Below, one piece after another: positions 28,820-40,254 of a stretch of DNA of 64,000 nucleotides. The stretch's first letter is position 1; the number at the start of each line of letters is the position of its first letter. This DNA is from Marinobacter sp. F3R08. GTDB taxonomy: Bacteria; Pseudomonadota; Gammaproteobacteria; Pseudomonadales; Oleiphilaceae. The translations under genes were made by a program, and so were the position numbers. The notes beneath the pieces are model-generated. The model searched no databases. It worked only from the letters and a program-made list of their open reading frames with translations, and was not told where the DNA came from. Where the stretch lies: positions 1-64,000 of the forward strand of contig NZ_JAHKPI010000020.1 in assembly GCF_018860425.1 (NCBI RefSeq), given 5' to 3'.

Positions 28820-29664
28820 GAACCGTACATTCTTTGAAAGAACTCAGAACCATACTCCGCGGCTATCGTCAGCAGGGTAAAACCATCGGCCTGGTTCCCA
28901 CCATGGGCAACCTGCATGAAGGCCATATATCACTGGTTCGCAAAGCGGCGGAGATGGCGGACGTTGTTGTCACCAGCATCTTTGTCAATCCGATGCAGTT
29001 CGGTGCCGGCGAAGACCTCGACAGATACCCAAGGACCCTGGCCGAGGACCAGGAAAAGCTGTCACTGGCCGGAAACACCCTGGTATTTGCACCCGCCGCC
29101 GAAGAGATCTATCCGGAAGGGCTGGCAAAGCAGACACAGGTTGTTGTGCCTGATGTCAGTGATGGCCACTGTGGTGCCAGCCGGCCCGGCCATTTTGAGG
29201 GCGTTGCCACGGTAGTCACTATGCTGTTCAATATGGTACAGCCGGACTTCGCGGTGTTCGGCGAGAAAGATTTTCAGCAACTTGCCGTCATCCGGAAAAT
29301 GGTTCGGGATCTGATGATGCCTGTGGACGTAGTGGGTGCCCCCACTGTACGGGAGGACGACGGCCTGGCAAAAAGCTCACGCAATGGCTTCCTGACCCCG
29401 GACGAACGAAAGATCGCGCCGGCCATCTATCAGACATTGCAAGCCACGGCCGGAAAAATCACCGATGGTCGTACAGACTTCGAGGCTCTGGAAAGTGAAG
29501 CGGAGGAACGTTTGAGGGGCGCAGGGCTTCGGCCGGATTACCTCAATATCGTCAACAGCCAGACGCTCAGACCTGCCACGACCGACGACACGGATCTTAC
29601 GCTTCTGGTCGCAGTTTTTCTGGGCACAACCCGTTTGATAGACAACCTGTCCCTGACCCGGTAA
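28816..29664 (+). CDS. panC: Pantothenate synthetase
   Basis: Condenses pantoate and beta-alanine with ATP to make pantothenate. The 282-residue protein has [10 protein letters not shown] with the HxGH nucleotide motif, [17 protein letters not shown] and the KSSRN loop equivalent to KMSKS. ATG 28816 overlaps the panB stop as ATGA, so the two are translationally coupled. Confidence 0.97.
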   Translation: MRTVHSLKELRTILRGYRQQGKTIGLVPTMGNLHEGHISLVRKAAEMADVVVTSIFVNPMQFGAGEDLDRYPRTLAEDQEKLSLAGNTLVFAPAAEEIYPEGLAKQTQVVVPDVSDGHCGASRPGHFEGVATVVTMLFNMVQPDFAVFGEKDFQQLAVIRKMVRDLMMPVDVVGAPTVREDDGLAKSSRNGFLTPDERKIAPAIYQTLQATAGKITDGRTDFEALESEAEERLRGAGLRPDYLNIVNSQTLRPATTDDTDLTLLVAVFLGTTRLIDNLSLTR

Positions 29665-29686
29665 GCCAACAGAAAAGGAGACTCTG

Positions 29687-31348
29687 ATGCCCGCTCATCC
29701 TGCAGTACTGACCTCGACACCCGAATGGCAGAGACTGAAGGAGCACCGGAAACGTCTCGACGGCGTTCTCATGAAGGATCTTTTCAGTGAAGATCCCGAG
29801 CGGGCAAAGCGTTACTTTACCGAAGGTGCAGGACTGTTCCTCGATTATTCCAAGAACCGAATCACCGATGAGGTACTGGAGACTCTGTTCGCGCTGGCCA
29901 AAAGCTGCAATCTGGAGGCCAGGCGGGAGGCTCTGCTGCAGGGAAGGCCGGTAAACGTCACCGAGAATCGCCCTGCCCTGCATACCGCGCTGCGGAATCC
30001 GGGATCCGACGCAATCACGGTAGCCGGACAGGACGTGGTTGCCGAGGTTCAACGCACGCTCAAACGCATGGAAACACTGGTCGACGATGTGCTGAGCCAG
30101 CGGCGCACCGGATTTACCGGCAAGCCCTTCACTGACGTTGTGAGCATCGGCATCGGCGGCTCTTACCTGGGTCCAAAGCTGGTGGGGGAAGCGCTTCAGC
30201 CCTACGCGAAAGCCGGCATACGCTGTCATTACGTGGCCAACATCGACGGCACCGAAATCTGCGAAACACTCCGTCAGACCGATCCGGAAACCACGCTTTT
30301 TCTGATCCAGTCCAAGTCGTTCCAGACCCAGGAAACACTGGAAAACAGCAAAGTGGCCCGGCAATGGTTTCTCAAGCATTGCGTTGATGAGCAGGCTGTC
30401 TCAAAACACTTCATGGCGGTGACCGCCAATGTGCCCGCTGCACAGGACTTTGGCATCAGTTCGGACAATGTTTTCCCGATGTGGGACTGGGTGGGCGGCC
30501 GCTATTCCCTCTGGTCTGCCATCGGCCTTCCCATTGCATTCACCGTCGGAATGGCGAACTTCCGGGCTCTGCTGGCGGGCGCCCACGCCATGGATCAGCA
30601 CTTCCGGGAAGCGCCACTGGCTCAGAATCTGCCCGTGATCATGGCCATGCTTGGCATCTGGTACACCAACTTCTGGGACGCCGAAACACACGCCATCCTG
30701 CCCTATGATCACTACCTTCGTAGCCTGCCAGACCACCTCCAACAGCTGGACATGGAAAGCAACGGCAAGAGCGTGACTCGCGATGGCACTGCCCTGGCCT
30801 GGCAATCCGGGCCCATTATCTGGGGCGGGGTTGGCGCGAATGGCCAGCATGCCTACCATCAACTTATCCATCAGGGCACCCGGCTGATTCCGGCGGATTT
30901 CATCATCCCGCTGAAAACTCACAATCCGGTCGCAACCCATCATGCCGACCTGTTCGCCAACTGCCTCAGCCAGTCCCGAGCCATGATGGCTGGCAAATCA
31001 CTGGAGAAAGCCCGGGCGGAGCTGGTAGCGGAAGGGAGATCCGAAGCCGAGGTTGAACAACTGGCACCCCACAAGGTGATCCCGGGTAACAAGCCTAGCA
31101 ACACACTGACCATGGAAAAGGTAACCCCGGAAACTGTAGGCGCACTTATTGCGCTGTACGAGCACCGCACCTTCGTACAGGGAGTGATATGGGATGTGAA
31201 TTCATTTGATCAGTGGGGGGTGGAGCTGGGGAAACAGCTGGGAAAAGGCATTCTTCCGCGCCTGCTTGGCGATAACAGTGACAGGCCGGCCAGCGACAGC
31301 TCGACCGATCACCTTATTGAACTGTTCCGCTCAAACGGAAACGTTTGA
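29687..31348 (+). CDS. pgi: Glucose-6-phosphate isomerase
   Basis: Interconverts glucose-6-phosphate and fructose-6-phosphate. The 553-residue protein has the sugar-isomerase motifs VSIGIGGSYLGPKL, the family signatures DWVGGRYSLWSAIGLP and GVIWDVNSFDQWGVELGK, and the catalytic region with HQGTRLIP. AAAGGAG precedes the ATG. It follows panC by 22 bases, as in Pseudomonas, and its 3' end overlaps the convergent second folK by 18 bases. Confidence 0.97.
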   Translation: MPAHPAVLTSTPEWQRLKEHRKRLDGVLMKDLFSEDPERAKRYFTEGAGLFLDYSKNRITDEVLETLFALAKSCNLEARREALLQGRPVNVTENRPALHTALRNPGSDAITVAGQDVVAEVQRTLKRMETLVDDVLSQRRTGFTGKPFTDVVSIGIGGSYLGPKLVGEALQPYAKAGIRCHYVANIDGTEICETLRQTDPETTLFLIQSKSFQTQETLENSKVARQWFLKHCVDEQAVSKHFMAVTANVPAAQDFGISSDNVFPMWDWVGGRYSLWSAIGLPIAFTVGMANFRALLAGAHAMDQHFREAPLAQNLPVIMAMLGIWYTNFWDAETHAILPYDHYLRSLPDHLQQLDMESNGKSVTRDGTALAWQSGPIIWGGVGANGQHAYHQLIHQGTRLIPADFIIPLKTHNPVATHHADLFANCLSQSRAMMAGKSLEKARAELVAEGRSEAEVEQLAPHKVIPGNKPSNTLTMEKVTPETVGALIALYEHRTFVQGVIWDVNSFDQWGVELGKQLGKGILPRLLGDNSDRPASDSSTDHLIELFRSNGNV

Positions 31349-31855
31349 TATCTGCCGACCCTGCCAGCTGAAATCCACTGGCCAGAGCTTCTGGCCGGTG
31401 TTGTATTCCCGCCACAACTGACCATAGGATTTTCCGCAAACGGGATGTACGTCCTCTGGTGCGATATCCGCCAGTGGCCGAAGCACGAATGCGTTCTTGA
31501 GGATTTCTCCCCTTGGCAGTTCAACGCCATCTACCCGGCCGACGGCATCACCGTAGATGAGTATGTCGAGATCGAGAGTTCGAGCGCTGAATTTCGGCAC
31601 ATCCCGGCGCCGGCCATTCTCCGCTTCCAGCTGCTTGAAGCGACGGGAAAGCTCAGCAACAGACCACTTGGTCTCCAGACCCACCACCAGATTCAGAAAA
31701 GGGGACCCGTCAAACCCGACAGCCTCACTGTCATACACCGGGGAAATCGCAAGCTCACCAAACCATCCTGCAAGGGCATCCAGTGCAGCCGTCACATAAC
31801 GTTCTCTGTCCACATTAGTGCCGATACTGACATACACCCTGACAGCCTCTGCCAT
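31331..31855 (-). CDS. Second HPPK-like protein (FolK2)
   Basis: A 174-residue paralogue of the pyrophosphokinase FolK. It has VYVSIGTNVDRERYV, the pterin region YDSEAVGFDGSPFLN and the metal motif ARTLDLDILIYG, so the catalytic aspartates are kept. It differs from the other copy by a longer C-terminus (SYGQLWREYNTGQKLWPVDF). It is coupled to folB by a TAATG overlap, which argues that it works in the same pterin step. Similar folB-folK pairs occur next to plsY and tsaD in Pseudomonas. Whether it prefers a different pterin is unknown. Confidence 0.88.
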   Translation of the reverse strand: MAEAVRVYVSIGTNVDRERYVTAALDALAGWFGELAISPVYDSEAVGFDGSPFLNLVVGLETKWSVAELSRRFKQLEAENGRRRDVPKFSARTLDLDILIYGDAVGRVDGVELPRGEILKNAFVLRPLADIAPEDVHPVCGKSYGQLWREYNTGQKLWPVDFSWQGRQISNVSV

Positions 31856-32211
31856 TACCGCGCCCCTCTCTCGATCCGAACACCCACCGACTGGGCAGCA
31901 GGCACGGCACCCGGCTTGCGAATGACCAGTCGTAACCAGCCCACCCCGAATTCATCCTGCAAGACGCCCGCCAGAGTCTCTGCCCCATACTCAAGCAGCT
32001 TTGGCCTGAGTTCCTGAAGACATGACCCGACCCGGTCACTGACCGCCGCATAATCCAGTGCATCAGCGACATCGTCAGAGCGCCCGGGCACCCGGTTATC
32101 CCAGGCCAACTCCAGATCAATCACCAGATTCTGGGTCACTTCCCGCTCCCAGTCATAAACTCCGACCACAGTCTCTACAACCAATCCTTCGATAAATACC
32201 GTGTCTGACAA
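31855..32211 (-). CDS. folB: Dihydroneopterin aldolase (TTG start)
   Basis: Cleaves dihydroneopterin to hydroxymethyl-dihydropterin, the substrate of FolK. The 118-residue protein starts at TTG 32211 (LSDTVFIEGL), with GGAAG five bases before it; the longer frame to 32307 is not family-like. The motifs VVGVYDWEREV, with the catalytic tyrosine and glutamate region, and VDLELAWDN, ALDYAAVSDRV fit FolB or the related FolX. It is divergent from plsY, the usual gammaproteobacterial arrangement. Confidence 0.93.
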   Translation of the reverse strand: MSDTVFIEGLVVETVVGVYDWEREVTQNLVIDLELAWDNRVPGRSDDVADALDYAAVSDRVGSCLQELRPKLLEYGAETLAGVLQDEFGVGWLRLVIRKPGAVPAAQSVGVRIERGAR

Positions 32212-32340
32212 GGGTTCTTCCACTCTTTGATGATTGAATAACGCACAACCAGGGGATACTGTGAACAAACACACCCGCGGTTTCAGCGCGGGCATTTTCG
32301 CACACATTGGCAGATACGTCTTTGCTTCCGAGCCTACAAC

Positions 32341-32931
32341 ATGTTTCTCAGTGATCCGGTGTTAACGGTTTTGCTTTGCGCCACCGCCTACGTGGCCGGC
32401 TCGGTGCTGTTTGCATTGCCGGTGTGCCGGTTCTGGAAGCTGCCGGACCCCAGAGCCCTGGGTTCTGGCAATCCGGGCGCCACCAATGTTTACCGCACCG
32501 GCGGTTGGCCACCGGCACTACTGACTCTTGTGCTGGATGCTGCCAAAGGCTGGATTCCGGTATGGCTGGCCCATGCAGCGGGCCTTTCGGTTATCGTTCA
32601 GGCTGTCGTTGCCCTGTGCGCCGTAACAGGCCACATGATCCCCATGTTCTACCGTTTCAAAGGCGGTAAGGGTGTCGCAACCGCACTCGGCGCAGGCCTG
32701 GCTCTGGCTCCGCTCACAACCCTGATCATGGCCGCAATCTGGACCCTGGTAGTCTGGCGCTGGCGTATTTCTGCTCTGGCCTCCCTTGTGGCCATTGCCA
32801 GCGGCCCGCTGATCAGCGCCTTCCTGGAACCGGAAACTCTGCCTCTGTTTGGCCTGCTCGCCATCCTGATTGCGGTTCGCCACCGCAACAACCTTATCCG
32901 GCTCGCCCAGGGTCAGGAAGCCGGCCTCTGA
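32341..32931 (+). CDS. plsY: Glycerol-3-phosphate acyltransferase PlsY
   Basis: Integral membrane enzyme that acylates glycerol-3-phosphate from acyl-phosphate, starting phospholipid synthesis. The 196-residue protein has about five helices and the three family motifs: GSGNPGATNVYRTGG, the GHMIPMFYRFKGGKGVATALG block, and the later RHRNNLIRL. It is divergent from folB and converges on tsaD with three bases between. Confidence 0.96.
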   Translation: MFLSDPVLTVLLCATAYVAGSVLFALPVCRFWKLPDPRALGSGNPGATNVYRTGGWPPALLTLVLDAAKGWIPVWLAHAAGLSVIVQAVVALCAVTGHMIPMFYRFKGGKGVATALGAGLALAPLTTLIMAAIWTLVVWRWRISALASLVAIASGPLISAFLEPETLPLFGLLAILIAVRHRNNLIRLAQGQEAGL

Positions 32932-32934
32932 ATA

Positions 32935-33990
32935 TCAGTCCACCAGTCCGGACGCCCTTGGCTGATTGATTGGTGGCAGAGTGTTCATCGGCCAGCGAGG
33001 CACCGCCAGAATCCTCTCCCCGTCCTGCTGCCCGGCCTTCAATCGTTGTGCTCCCGCATAAGCGATCATCGCGCCATTGTCTGTGCAGAATTCAGGACGT
33101 GCGTAAAATACGTTACCCCCGAGTTTGCCCGTCATTTTTTCCAGGCCGGCCCGTAATCGCTTGTTGGCGCTGACACCACCGGCAATGACGAGCCGTTTAC
33201 ACCCTGTCTGTTCCAGAGCCCGACGACATTTGATCGTCAGGGTGTCGACCACGGCAGCTTCAAAGGCCAGTGCTATATCTGCCCGGGTCTGATCATCCAG
33301 ACCGTCAGCGTCACGTGCCGCGTTCACGGTATTGAGCGTAAAGGTTTTAAGGCCACTGAAACTGAAATCCAGACCTGGCCTGTCGGTCATTGGCCTCGGA
33401 AACCGGTAACGGCCTTCGGTGCCTTTTTCTGCGAGCGCAGCCACCCGGGGGCCGCCCGGATAGTCCAGACCAAGCATCTTGGCGGCTTTATCAAACGCTT
33501 CGCCGGCGGCATCATCCACCGATTCACCAAGCATTTCATATTCACCAATGCCATCAACCCGCACCAACTGGGTATGTCCACCGGAAACCAGCAGTGCGAC
33601 AAAAGGAAAAGCCGGGGGATTCTCCTCCAGCATAGGCGCCAGAAGGTGCCCCTCCATGTGATGAACCCCCAGAACAGGAACATCCAGCGCAAAGCCCAGC
33701 GAATGCGCCACCGCACCACCTACCATGAGCGCGCCGATCAGCCCCGGTCCGGCCGTATAGGCTATACCATCTATATCCGCCCGATTTTTATTGGCATCGC
33801 CCAGCACCTGATCACACAGCGGCAGAAGTTTTCGGACATGATCCCGTGACGCCAGCTCAGGCACCACACCGCCGTAATCCGCGTGCAGGTCGATCTGACT
33901 GAACAAGGCATGACCCAGCAGCCCTGCTTCGGTGTCATACAGGGCTACGCCGGTTTCATCGCACGAAGTTTCAATACCTAGAATCAGCAT
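32935..33990 (-). CDS. tsaD: tRNA N6-threonylcarbamoyladenosine synthase subunit TsaD
   Basis: Transfers threonylcarbamoyl to A37 of ANN-decoding tRNAs, together with TsaB, TsaE and TsaC. The 351-residue ASKHA-fold protein has [12 protein letters not shown], the metal ligands in [19 protein letters not shown] and the C-terminal [16 protein letters not shown] 33990 gives the exact family N-terminus. It is divergent from rpsU, the common arrangement. Confidence 0.97.
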   Translation of the reverse strand: MLILGIETSCDETGVALYDTEAGLLGHALFSQIDLHADYGGVVPELASRDHVRKLLPLCDQVLGDANKNRADIDGIAYTAGPGLIGALMVGGAVAHSLGFALDVPVLGVHHMEGHLLAPMLEENPPAFPFVALLVSGGHTQLVRVDGIGEYEMLGESVDDAAGEAFDKAAKMLGLDYPGGPRVAALAEKGTEGRYRFPRPMTDRPGLDFSFSGLKTFTLNTVNAARDADGLDDQTRADIALAFEAAVVDTLTIKCRRALEQTGCKRLVIAGGVSANKRLRAGLEKMTGKLGGNVFYARPEFCTDNGAMIAYAGAQRLKAGQQDGERILAVPRWPMNTLPPINQPRASGLVD

Positions 33991-34228
33991 AATGTCGGGC
34001 CACATTGGTTGGCAGAAATGAAATCGGGGCGTATTTTACCAGAAACCCGAAACCCACTGGCAGATTCATCGAACAAACATTGACCTAGCCATAAGGCAGG
34101 CGCTATCATTGCCGCCCTAAAATATGCACTGGTCGAGTTTTAGCCAATCTGACCAGGGATCGAGAACCGGTCTGGCTATGCCAGGCGGACAAAATTGAAA
34201 CCGAATCTATCAGGTAGGTGATTTCCGA

Positions 34229-34444
34229 ATGCCAGCTGTTAAAGTGAAAGAGAATGAACCGTTTGACGTAGCACTGCGTCGCTTCAAGCGTTCCTGCGAA
34301 AAAGCGGGTGTACTTTCAGAAGTACGTCGTCGTGAGCACTATGAGAAGCCGACCGCTGTTCGCAAGCGTAAAGCAGCCGCTGCCGTTAAGCGTCATCTCA
34401 AGAAGCTTCAGCGGGAACAGCGCAAGTTCGAGCGTCTGTACTAA
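34229..34444 (+). CDS. rpsU: Small ribosomal subunit protein bS21
   Basis: A 71-residue, strongly basic 30S protein that helps base-pairing of mRNA leaders with 16S rRNA. The sequence [20 protein letters not shown] and the [14 protein letters not shown] end are typical. It heads the rpsU-dnaG-rpoD macromolecular synthesis cluster, with a strong terminator between it and dnaG, as in E. coli. Confidence 0.98.
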   Translation: MPAVKVKENEPFDVALRRFKRSCEKAGVLSEVRRREHYEKPTAVRKRKAAAAVKRHLKKLQREQRKFERLY

Positions 34445-34514
34445 GCTTCATCCGACGCCGCTTGACTGCAAAGCACTGATTGCCTGTACAGCCGCAGGCT
34501 GCACAGAGCGACTC

Positions 34515-34551
34515 AAAAATGCCGCCGAGGCCTGGCTTCGGCGGCATTTTT
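34515..34551 (+). terminator. Terminator between rpsU and dnaG
   Basis: AAAAATGCCGCCG (34515-34527) pairs perfectly with CGGCGGCATTTTT (34539-34551), ending in a T-run. In E. coli a terminator in this position lets rpsU be expressed far above dnaG. A second imperfect hairpin, without a T-run, lies just upstream at 34484-34506. Confidence 0.88.
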
Positions 34552-34593
34552 GGCTATTGGCCAACTCCGATGACGGCCTGATGTGGAGCCCCC

Positions 34594-36321
34594 ATGAGCG
34601 GACTGATCCCTCAACAATTTGTTGAAAACCTGCTGGATCGCATTGACCTGGCAGAACTGATCGGTTCACGCATTACACTCAAGAAAGCTGGGGCCAACTA
34701 CAAGGCTTGCTGTCCGTTCCACGACGAGAAAACACCCTCGTTCAATGTCCGGCCTGACAAGGGCTTTTATCACTGCTTCGGCTGTGGCGCTCATGGCGAT
34801 GCAATCAGTTTTGTCAGGGAGTTTGATGGCCTGGGTTTCACCGAGGCAGTCGAAGAACTGGCCAAGCGGGTGGGACTGGAAGTCCCCTACGACCGGGCAG
34901 CCAAGCAGGAAATCCAGCAGGCACGGACATTAACCGACGCCCTGGACTTTGCCAGCCGCTTTTACCAGTCAGCGCTGAACGGGCAGCAAGGCACCTATGC
35001 CCGGGACTACCTCCTTGAACGAGGATTGGACAAGGCGATCATCGAGCTGTACCAGGTAGGTTTTGCGCCCTCGACAGGTGCGGCCCTTTATGAAGCAGCC
35101 AGCAAGGATCTGCAGGGCCCGTTGCTCGAAACCGGTACGGTTTCCGATAAATATGGTCGTCCCAGAGACCTGTTCCGAAACCGGGTAATGTTCCCGATTC
35201 GCAACAGCCGTGGCCGGACCGTCGCGTTCGGAGGCCGCACCCTTGGAGACGACAAGGCGAAGTACATCAACTCTCCGGAGTCTGATGTATTTCATAAAAG
35301 CCGCGAGATTTATGGTCTGTTTGAAGCTAAGCAGGCGATCAGGCAACTCGACAAGTTGCTCGTGGTTGAAGGCTACATGGACGTCATCGCCCTGGCCCAG
35401 CACGGCATACACGATGCTGTCGCCACACTGGGCACGGCGACGAATCAGGACAGCCTGACGGCCCTATTGAAACAGGTACGGCACATCGTGTTCTGTTTTG
35501 ACGGCGATCAGGCCGGCTTCCGGGCCGCCGATCGGGCGATGGAAAATGCATTGGAACTGATGGCCGATGGCCTCCATCTTCAGTTTTTGATGCTGCCCCA
35601 GGGCGAGGATCCGGACACCCTTGTACGCAAGGAGGGGCCCGATGCCTTCCAGAAGCGCATTGAAGGGGCCACACCCTTGTCCCGGTACCTTTTTGACCGG
35701 CAGAGCGAGGGACTGGATCTGCAGTTGCCGGAACATCGGGGGGAATTGAGAGCCAGAGTTGAACCTCTGATTAACAAAATGCCCAGAAGCACCCTTCGGG
35801 ATGCCATGTGGCATGAAATGCTCCGGCTTTGCGGTAGCCGTAATCAGTGGCAAAACCGTCATCAGGGGCAAAAAGGAAACTGGAACGGCGAGCGACGGAA
35901 TCGGGTTAGCGAAGATCGCATTGATGTAAAACTCAGCAAAGACAGCATTCTCTGTCTCGCCCTGCTGGAAGCGCCAGACCTGGCGACCGAGGTGAATGAA
36001 CTGGCCCGCAGCTCCCGGCAGTTCAATCAGGCCCGGAGCTTTGCTGACTGGATCCTGGCAAAAGTCATCCGGGATCAGAAAACGCTGGTCAAAGCGCTGG
36101 CGCTGGACAAAACCGCTCGCGAGCGGTTTTACCACCTGTTTGACGGGATTGAGCATATTCCGGCGCGGGAAAGCACTCTCGCCGCCGCAAGAGAGCTCCT
36201 GAGCCCGAACGAAGAGGCATCCCGCCAACAGCGGCTTGCCACACTATTACGAAATCTGTCGAACCTCTCAACCGAGGAACGACAGGAGCTGAGAGCCCTC
36301 AGTGGTGGCACCGGGGACTAG
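34594..36321 (+). CDS. dnaG: DNA primase
   Basis: Makes RNA primers for replication. The 575-residue protein has the N-terminal zinc finger CCPFHDEKTPSF plus CFGCG (CHC2 type), the RNA polymerase core with GFAPSTGAAL and FGGRTLGDDKAKYINSPES, and the TOPRIM domain (VVEGYMDVIAL, CFDGDQAG). The C-terminal DnaB-binding helicase-interaction region follows a linker with a WQNRHQGQKGNWNGERR stretch. The length is shorter than Pseudomonas DnaG (about 660) because of a shorter linker. Confidence 0.97.
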   Translation: MSGLIPQQFVENLLDRIDLAELIGSRITLKKAGANYKACCPFHDEKTPSFNVRPDKGFYHCFGCGAHGDAISFVREFDGLGFTEAVEELAKRVGLEVPYDRAAKQEIQQARTLTDALDFASRFYQSALNGQQGTYARDYLLERGLDKAIIELYQVGFAPSTGAALYEAASKDLQGPLLETGTVSDKYGRPRDLFRNRVMFPIRNSRGRTVAFGGRTLGDDKAKYINSPESDVFHKSREIYGLFEAKQAIRQLDKLLVVEGYMDVIALAQHGIHDAVATLGTATNQDSLTALLKQVRHIVFCFDGDQAGFRAADRAMENALELMADGLHLQFLMLPQGEDPDTLVRKEGPDAFQKRIEGATPLSRYLFDRQSEGLDLQLPEHRGELRARVEPLINKMPRSTLRDAMWHEMLRLCGSRNQWQNRHQGQKGNWNGERRNRVSEDRIDVKLSKDSILCLALLEAPDLATEVNELARSSRQFNQARSFADWILAKVIRDQKTLVKALALDKTARERFYHLFDGIEHIPARESTLAAARELLSPNEEASRQQRLATLLRNLSNLSTEERQELRALSGGTGD

Positions 36322-36454
36322 CAGCACTTGAAACTTGACGCACTGATCACCATCTAACCACTGGGCGAAAGCTCCTTGGTGGCAGAGCAACTGAGCGACA
36401 GCTATAATGGCTGTTTAACTTTTTTCCTTCTAGAAGCGAGTTCACAGGGTGTCT

Positions 36455-38302
<1,848 letters not shown>

Positions 38303-38315
38303 TTCCCTAAACAGT

Positions 38316-38353
38316 AGCGGGCGCCTCACCTCACCGGTATAATGGCGCCCGCT
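38316..38353 (+). terminator. Hairpin after rpoD
   Basis: AGCGGGCGCC (38316-38325) and GGCGCCCGCT (38344-38353) form a perfect 10-bp stem, followed by CTGTTTCCCCC. The tail is only partly U-rich. The loop contains a TATAAT (38338-38343) that could be the -10 of the tRNA gene 58 bases further on, though no good -35 is seen. Confidence 0.6.
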
Positions 38354-38400
38354 CTGTTTCCCCCTTCCGGAAACACCTTTCAAAACAGCGTTCGCTGAAC

Positions 38401-38477
<77 letters not shown>

Positions 38478-38634
38478 TTTTCTATTTTGATCGTCAGCTT
38501 TATTTACACCGCTACATTCCTAGCCGGAAACAAAAAAACCTACGCACTTGATAATGAAGGCTAATTGAGTTTTGGCCCAAGACCTGCTTTTGCTTCTATT
38601 ATTGAAAATGCCATTGAGGCATCCGGAGAGCGCC

Positions 38635-39234
38635 ATGAATAAAAAGCAAATCATTTTTACTTTCGGGCTGGCAGTGACTGGCACCATCTACAGTGCGAGC
38701 ACTCTGGGCGCAATGCTTTCATGCAATACAGACCCATCGAAAAACTACATGCAGATTGATGACACTGAGGCGGCCGCCTGCTTGGCATCGGGAAGCGGGA
38801 ACATTACAGGCAATCCCTCGAAGGATATTTTTCTTACTGGTCCTGCCGGCAATGATTATGGTGTAGCCAGCTTAACAGACGGGACAAACCCTTACTCACT
38901 GGCCTACACTCAGGAAAATCAGAGTGGCAAGAACGGTACCTGGAGTTTTGACCAGGCTTTCTGGGATGACTTCTCTGAAGGGGCAATCGGGTTTAAGTTC
39001 GGAACCGGTCAAACGTATGATCAATGGTTTGTCTTTGAACTCCAACCGGGCGCATCTTCGGGATCCTGGGACTTCTTCTTCGGTTCAATGTTCAGCAAAC
39101 ACACGGGCGGTGGACTCTCGCATGTCAATTTGTATGGCAAACAAGCCTCCGTTCCGGAACCGGGCAGTCTGGCGTTACTCGGTTTAGGCCTGGCAGGTCT
39201 TATGCTGGCCCGGCGCAGAGCCAACGTGCTATAG
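38635..39234 (+). CDS. PEP-CTERM sorting-domain protein
   Basis: Exported protein of 199 residues. The signal peptide spans about residues 1-26 (KKQIIFTFGLAVTGTIYSASTLGA). The body is acidic, glycine- and aromatic-rich with no domain I recognise. The C-terminus is a classic PEP-CTERM tail: VPEPGSLALLGLGLAGLMLARRR, i.e. VPEP, a hydrophobic helix and an arginine cluster. Such proteins are processed by exosortase (EpsH-type) and often accompany exopolysaccharide or biofilm genes. No exosortase is in this window, so it must be encoded elsewhere. GGAGAG precedes the ATG. Confidence 0.85.
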   Translation: MNKKQIIFTFGLAVTGTIYSASTLGAMLSCNTDPSKNYMQIDDTEAAACLASGSGNITGNPSKDIFLTGPAGNDYGVASLTDGTNPYSLAYTQENQSGKNGTWSFDQAFWDDFSEGAIGFKFGTGQTYDQWFVFELQPGASSGSWDFFFGSMFSKHTGGGLSHVNLYGKQASVPEPGSLALLGLGLAGLMLARRRANVL

Positions 39235-39260
39235 CTCGTTGTGGTCATTGAAGGCTTTTC

Positions 39261-39283
39261 CCGGCTTTCTGTCTGAAAGCCGG
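39261..39283. terminator. Perfect hairpin after PEP-CTERM gene
   Basis: CCGGCTTTC (39261-39269) pairs exactly with GAAAGCCGG (39275-39283) around a five-base loop. No T-run follows on either strand, so terminator function is uncertain. Confidence 0.45.
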
Positions 39284-39447
39284 CGTTCTCCTCCTCGCTC
39301 TCCCTACCCTCGCCAACCCGATGCTTGTCGACAGGCGAATTGATCCACTCTCCGCTACCTTCGTATTGAACGGGCAACCTGTTGCTGTCAGAGTCTGGGG
39401 TCCAGAACGCCAACACAAACGGGTCTGAACCAGAAAAGGAACCGACA

Positions 39448-39909
39448 ATGCCACAGTGGCTGCAGTGGAGTCTGATAATCGCCGGTCTGATCGCTATCAT
39501 TCTGTTAGTGATGTTTATCCGAAGCCAGATGGGACTGCTTTCTGAAAGTCGCAAGCGACAAGCGAAAGCCGAAGAGTTTCAGGTGAATCGCCGGAAAGAC
39601 ATGATCCGCAGCATTCATGTTATCGCGATGGCGATTGAAGAAGATCAGATCGAATACTCGGAAGCCTGCCTGAGACTCAAGGGCCTCCTGGATCACGTTG
39701 CTCCCGAACTCCTTGGGCAAGCACCATTCAACGTGTTCCAGGAGGTTCACGACCAATTACAACACATGCCAACACATCGGGCGCGGCAGGCAACCGATAC
39801 GAAATTTGTGGATAAAATGGACAAAGAACGGTTTGAGGTGGAACAGAAGCACGCCGATAGGATTCGCCGCGCGGCAACGGCCATTCGACACCAGTCTTTC
39901 TCAACGTAA
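39448..39909 (+). CDS. DUF2489 family membrane-anchored protein
   Basis: A 153-residue protein with one N-terminal transmembrane helix (about residues 6-24, WSLIIAGLIAIILLVMFI) and a cytoplasmic helical domain with the family pattern RKDMIRSIHVIAMAIEEDQIEYSEACLRLKGLLD. The family is common in marine gammaproteobacteria and has no known function. AAGGA lies before ATG 39448; the frame opens earlier at 39382, but without a better start. No operon partner: the next gene is on the other strand. Confidence 0.85.
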   Translation: MPQWLQWSLIIAGLIAIILLVMFIRSQMGLLSESRKRQAKAEEFQVNRRKDMIRSIHVIAMAIEEDQIEYSEACLRLKGLLDHVAPELLGQAPFNVFQEVHDQLQHMPTHRARQATDTKFVDKMDKERFEVEQKHADRIRRAATAIRHQSFST

Positions 39910-40221
39910 GGTCAGTCACCCCACTTCAAACCATCCGGGGCAAACCTGGTTGTCCGTGTTTTGTTTGGCAAGGCACTGCAGAAAGGACAATTCAACCTGT
40001 AAAAATCAACCAGCCGGCTGGTTTGAGAAGCCAACTCGCGGTTCGTTCCACCTGGTTTACAACGATCGACTTTTCTTTTTTCGTTTAAGAGCTACATTTA
40101 AAACAAGGAGGCACTTGTTCTCTGCGGAAGGTGCCACCTGACGTTGTTTTCTCCTTATAAGCTTGGACGACTCTACGCTGTATAGCGGGTGAACTAGCCG
40201 GCCTCGGAGCCGGCTTTTTTT
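39910..40221 (+). ncRNA. Candidate structured RNA or long 3' UTR
   Basis: A noncoding stretch of about 310 bases that ends in a strong terminator. It contains a long hairpin: AAAACAA (40100-40106) pairs with TTGTTTT (40144-40150), GGCAC (40110-40114) with GTGCC (40131-40135), and a short AGG/CCT step lies between. A smaller stem CGCT-GTAT-AGCG precedes the terminator. It could be a small RNA or the 3' UTR of the DUF2489 gene. I found no clear promoter, and no known family was recognised. Confidence 0.4.
40196..40221 (+). terminator. Rho-independent terminator
   Basis: AGCCGGC (40196-40202) pairs with GCCGGCT (40209-40215), followed by a run of seven T (40215-40221). It lies 287 bases after the DUF2489 stop and 34 bases before the 3' end of the opposing HDOD gene. 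Confidence 0.85.
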
Positions 40222-40254
40222 GAAGGCGTTTTTACGATTCGGACAATCCGCTAG

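Noticed and set aside
39967..39981. TGGCAAGGCACTGC, a -24/-12-like element in front of the candidate RNA
   Set aside because: Only nine bases separate GG and GC; ten are required for sigma-54.
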